A stretch of 61,479 bases of DNA, taken from the NCBI GenBank assembly GCA_021205385.1, contig JAJPXQ010000119.1:1-61479 (forward strand). Direction: 5' to 3'. Below are positions 61,474-61,479 of this stretch, piece by piece. The notes under the pieces are model-generated. The model was not told the DNA's origin. It did not search any database and worked only from the letters and a program-made list of their open reading frames with translations. Source of the DNA: Lachnospiraceae bacterium (GTDB lineage: Bacteria > Bacillota > Clostridia > Lachnospirales > Lachnospiraceae). The number at the start of each line of letters is the position of its first letter. Position 1 is the stretch's first letter. The position numbers and the translations under genes were made by a program.

Positions 61474-61479
61474 CTATCT

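Noticed and set aside
1-61479. CRISPR arrays, insertion sequences, tRNA or rRNA genes, phage attachment sites
   Set aside because: I looked for regular repeats, transposase-like frames and tRNA-like cloverleafs and found none that I can support by eye.

Overview
The window looks like a G+C-rich chromosome segment of a Gram-positive anaerobe, most probably a clostridial Lachnospiraceae-type bacterium. The basis is a type III glutamine synthetase, a zinc-type (CxxC) L31, the gene run rho / rpmE / DUF1385 / prmC / prfA, a GH25 lysozyme with a Cna-B-like module, and several clostridial membrane families (DUF6020, DUF6077, EpsG, GtrII-like). I saw no tRNA, rRNA, insertion sequence, phage gene or CRISPR array. 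No gene-free stretch exceeds about 205 bases.

Layout. (1) 1-557: the 5' end of thrS behind a SEC-C protein. (2) 613-10913, reverse: a seven-gene polysaccharide operon with a polyprenyl sugar-phosphate transferase, two GT4 enzymes, a heparinase-like lyase, a UDP-ManNAc-type dehydrogenase, a GT-C-like membrane protein and a two-domain oxidoreductase. (3) 11058-11831, forward: one GT2 enzyme, fired from a promoter exactly mirror-symmetric to that of operon 2. (4) 11797-35653, reverse: an almost gapless run of about 20 genes. It starts with a PglF/PglE/PglC-like set, continues with an ATP-grasp enzyme, two PLP decarboxylase-fold proteins, a Gfo/Idh oxidoreductase, an LpxD-like acyltransferase, a DltA-like adenylating enzyme, an acyl carrier protein and a DegT aminotransferase, and ends with a UDP-GlcNAc 2-epimerase, an EpsG polymerase, membrane proteins and a CotH-type kinase. 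(5) 35708-42824: more glycosyltransferases, membrane proteins and a Wzy-like polymerase. (6) 42974-46496: a secreted GH25 lysozyme, divergent from a MerR regulator fused to a methyltransferase. (7) 46578-49460: dTDP-rhamnose genes rfbA, rfbB and rfbD, without rfbC. (8) 49652-61361: housekeeping genes glnN, an export protein, hisC, a DUF2156 protein, a nucleotidyltransferase, glmM, prfA, prmC, DUF1385, rpmE and rho.

How the genes may work together. Regions 2-5 look like one large cell-surface glycan locus. WecC in operon 2 and WecB in operon 4 would together make UDP-ManNAcA. PglF and PglE would make a UDP-4-amino-trideoxy sugar that PglC attaches to the lipid carrier. The most unusual part is 20930-32011. 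There, enzymes that install amino groups on sugar nucleotides sit beside a carrier-protein system (adenylating enzyme, ACP, PLP decarboxylases, ATP-grasp ligase, LpxD-like transferase) that could prepare an amino-acid-derived acyl group and attach it to the amino sugar. This is an inference from gene families and gene order.

Regulation. Four glycan promoters share the 8-mer CTTGTAAA at the -35 box. The MerR-methyltransferase gene and rfbA each have a promoter with a perfect dyad in the spacer, the rfbA spacer being the 19 bp typical of MerR control. glnN has a leader with an intrinsic terminator ahead of the gene. No flippase or exporter for the glycan is present, so it must lie elsewhere.
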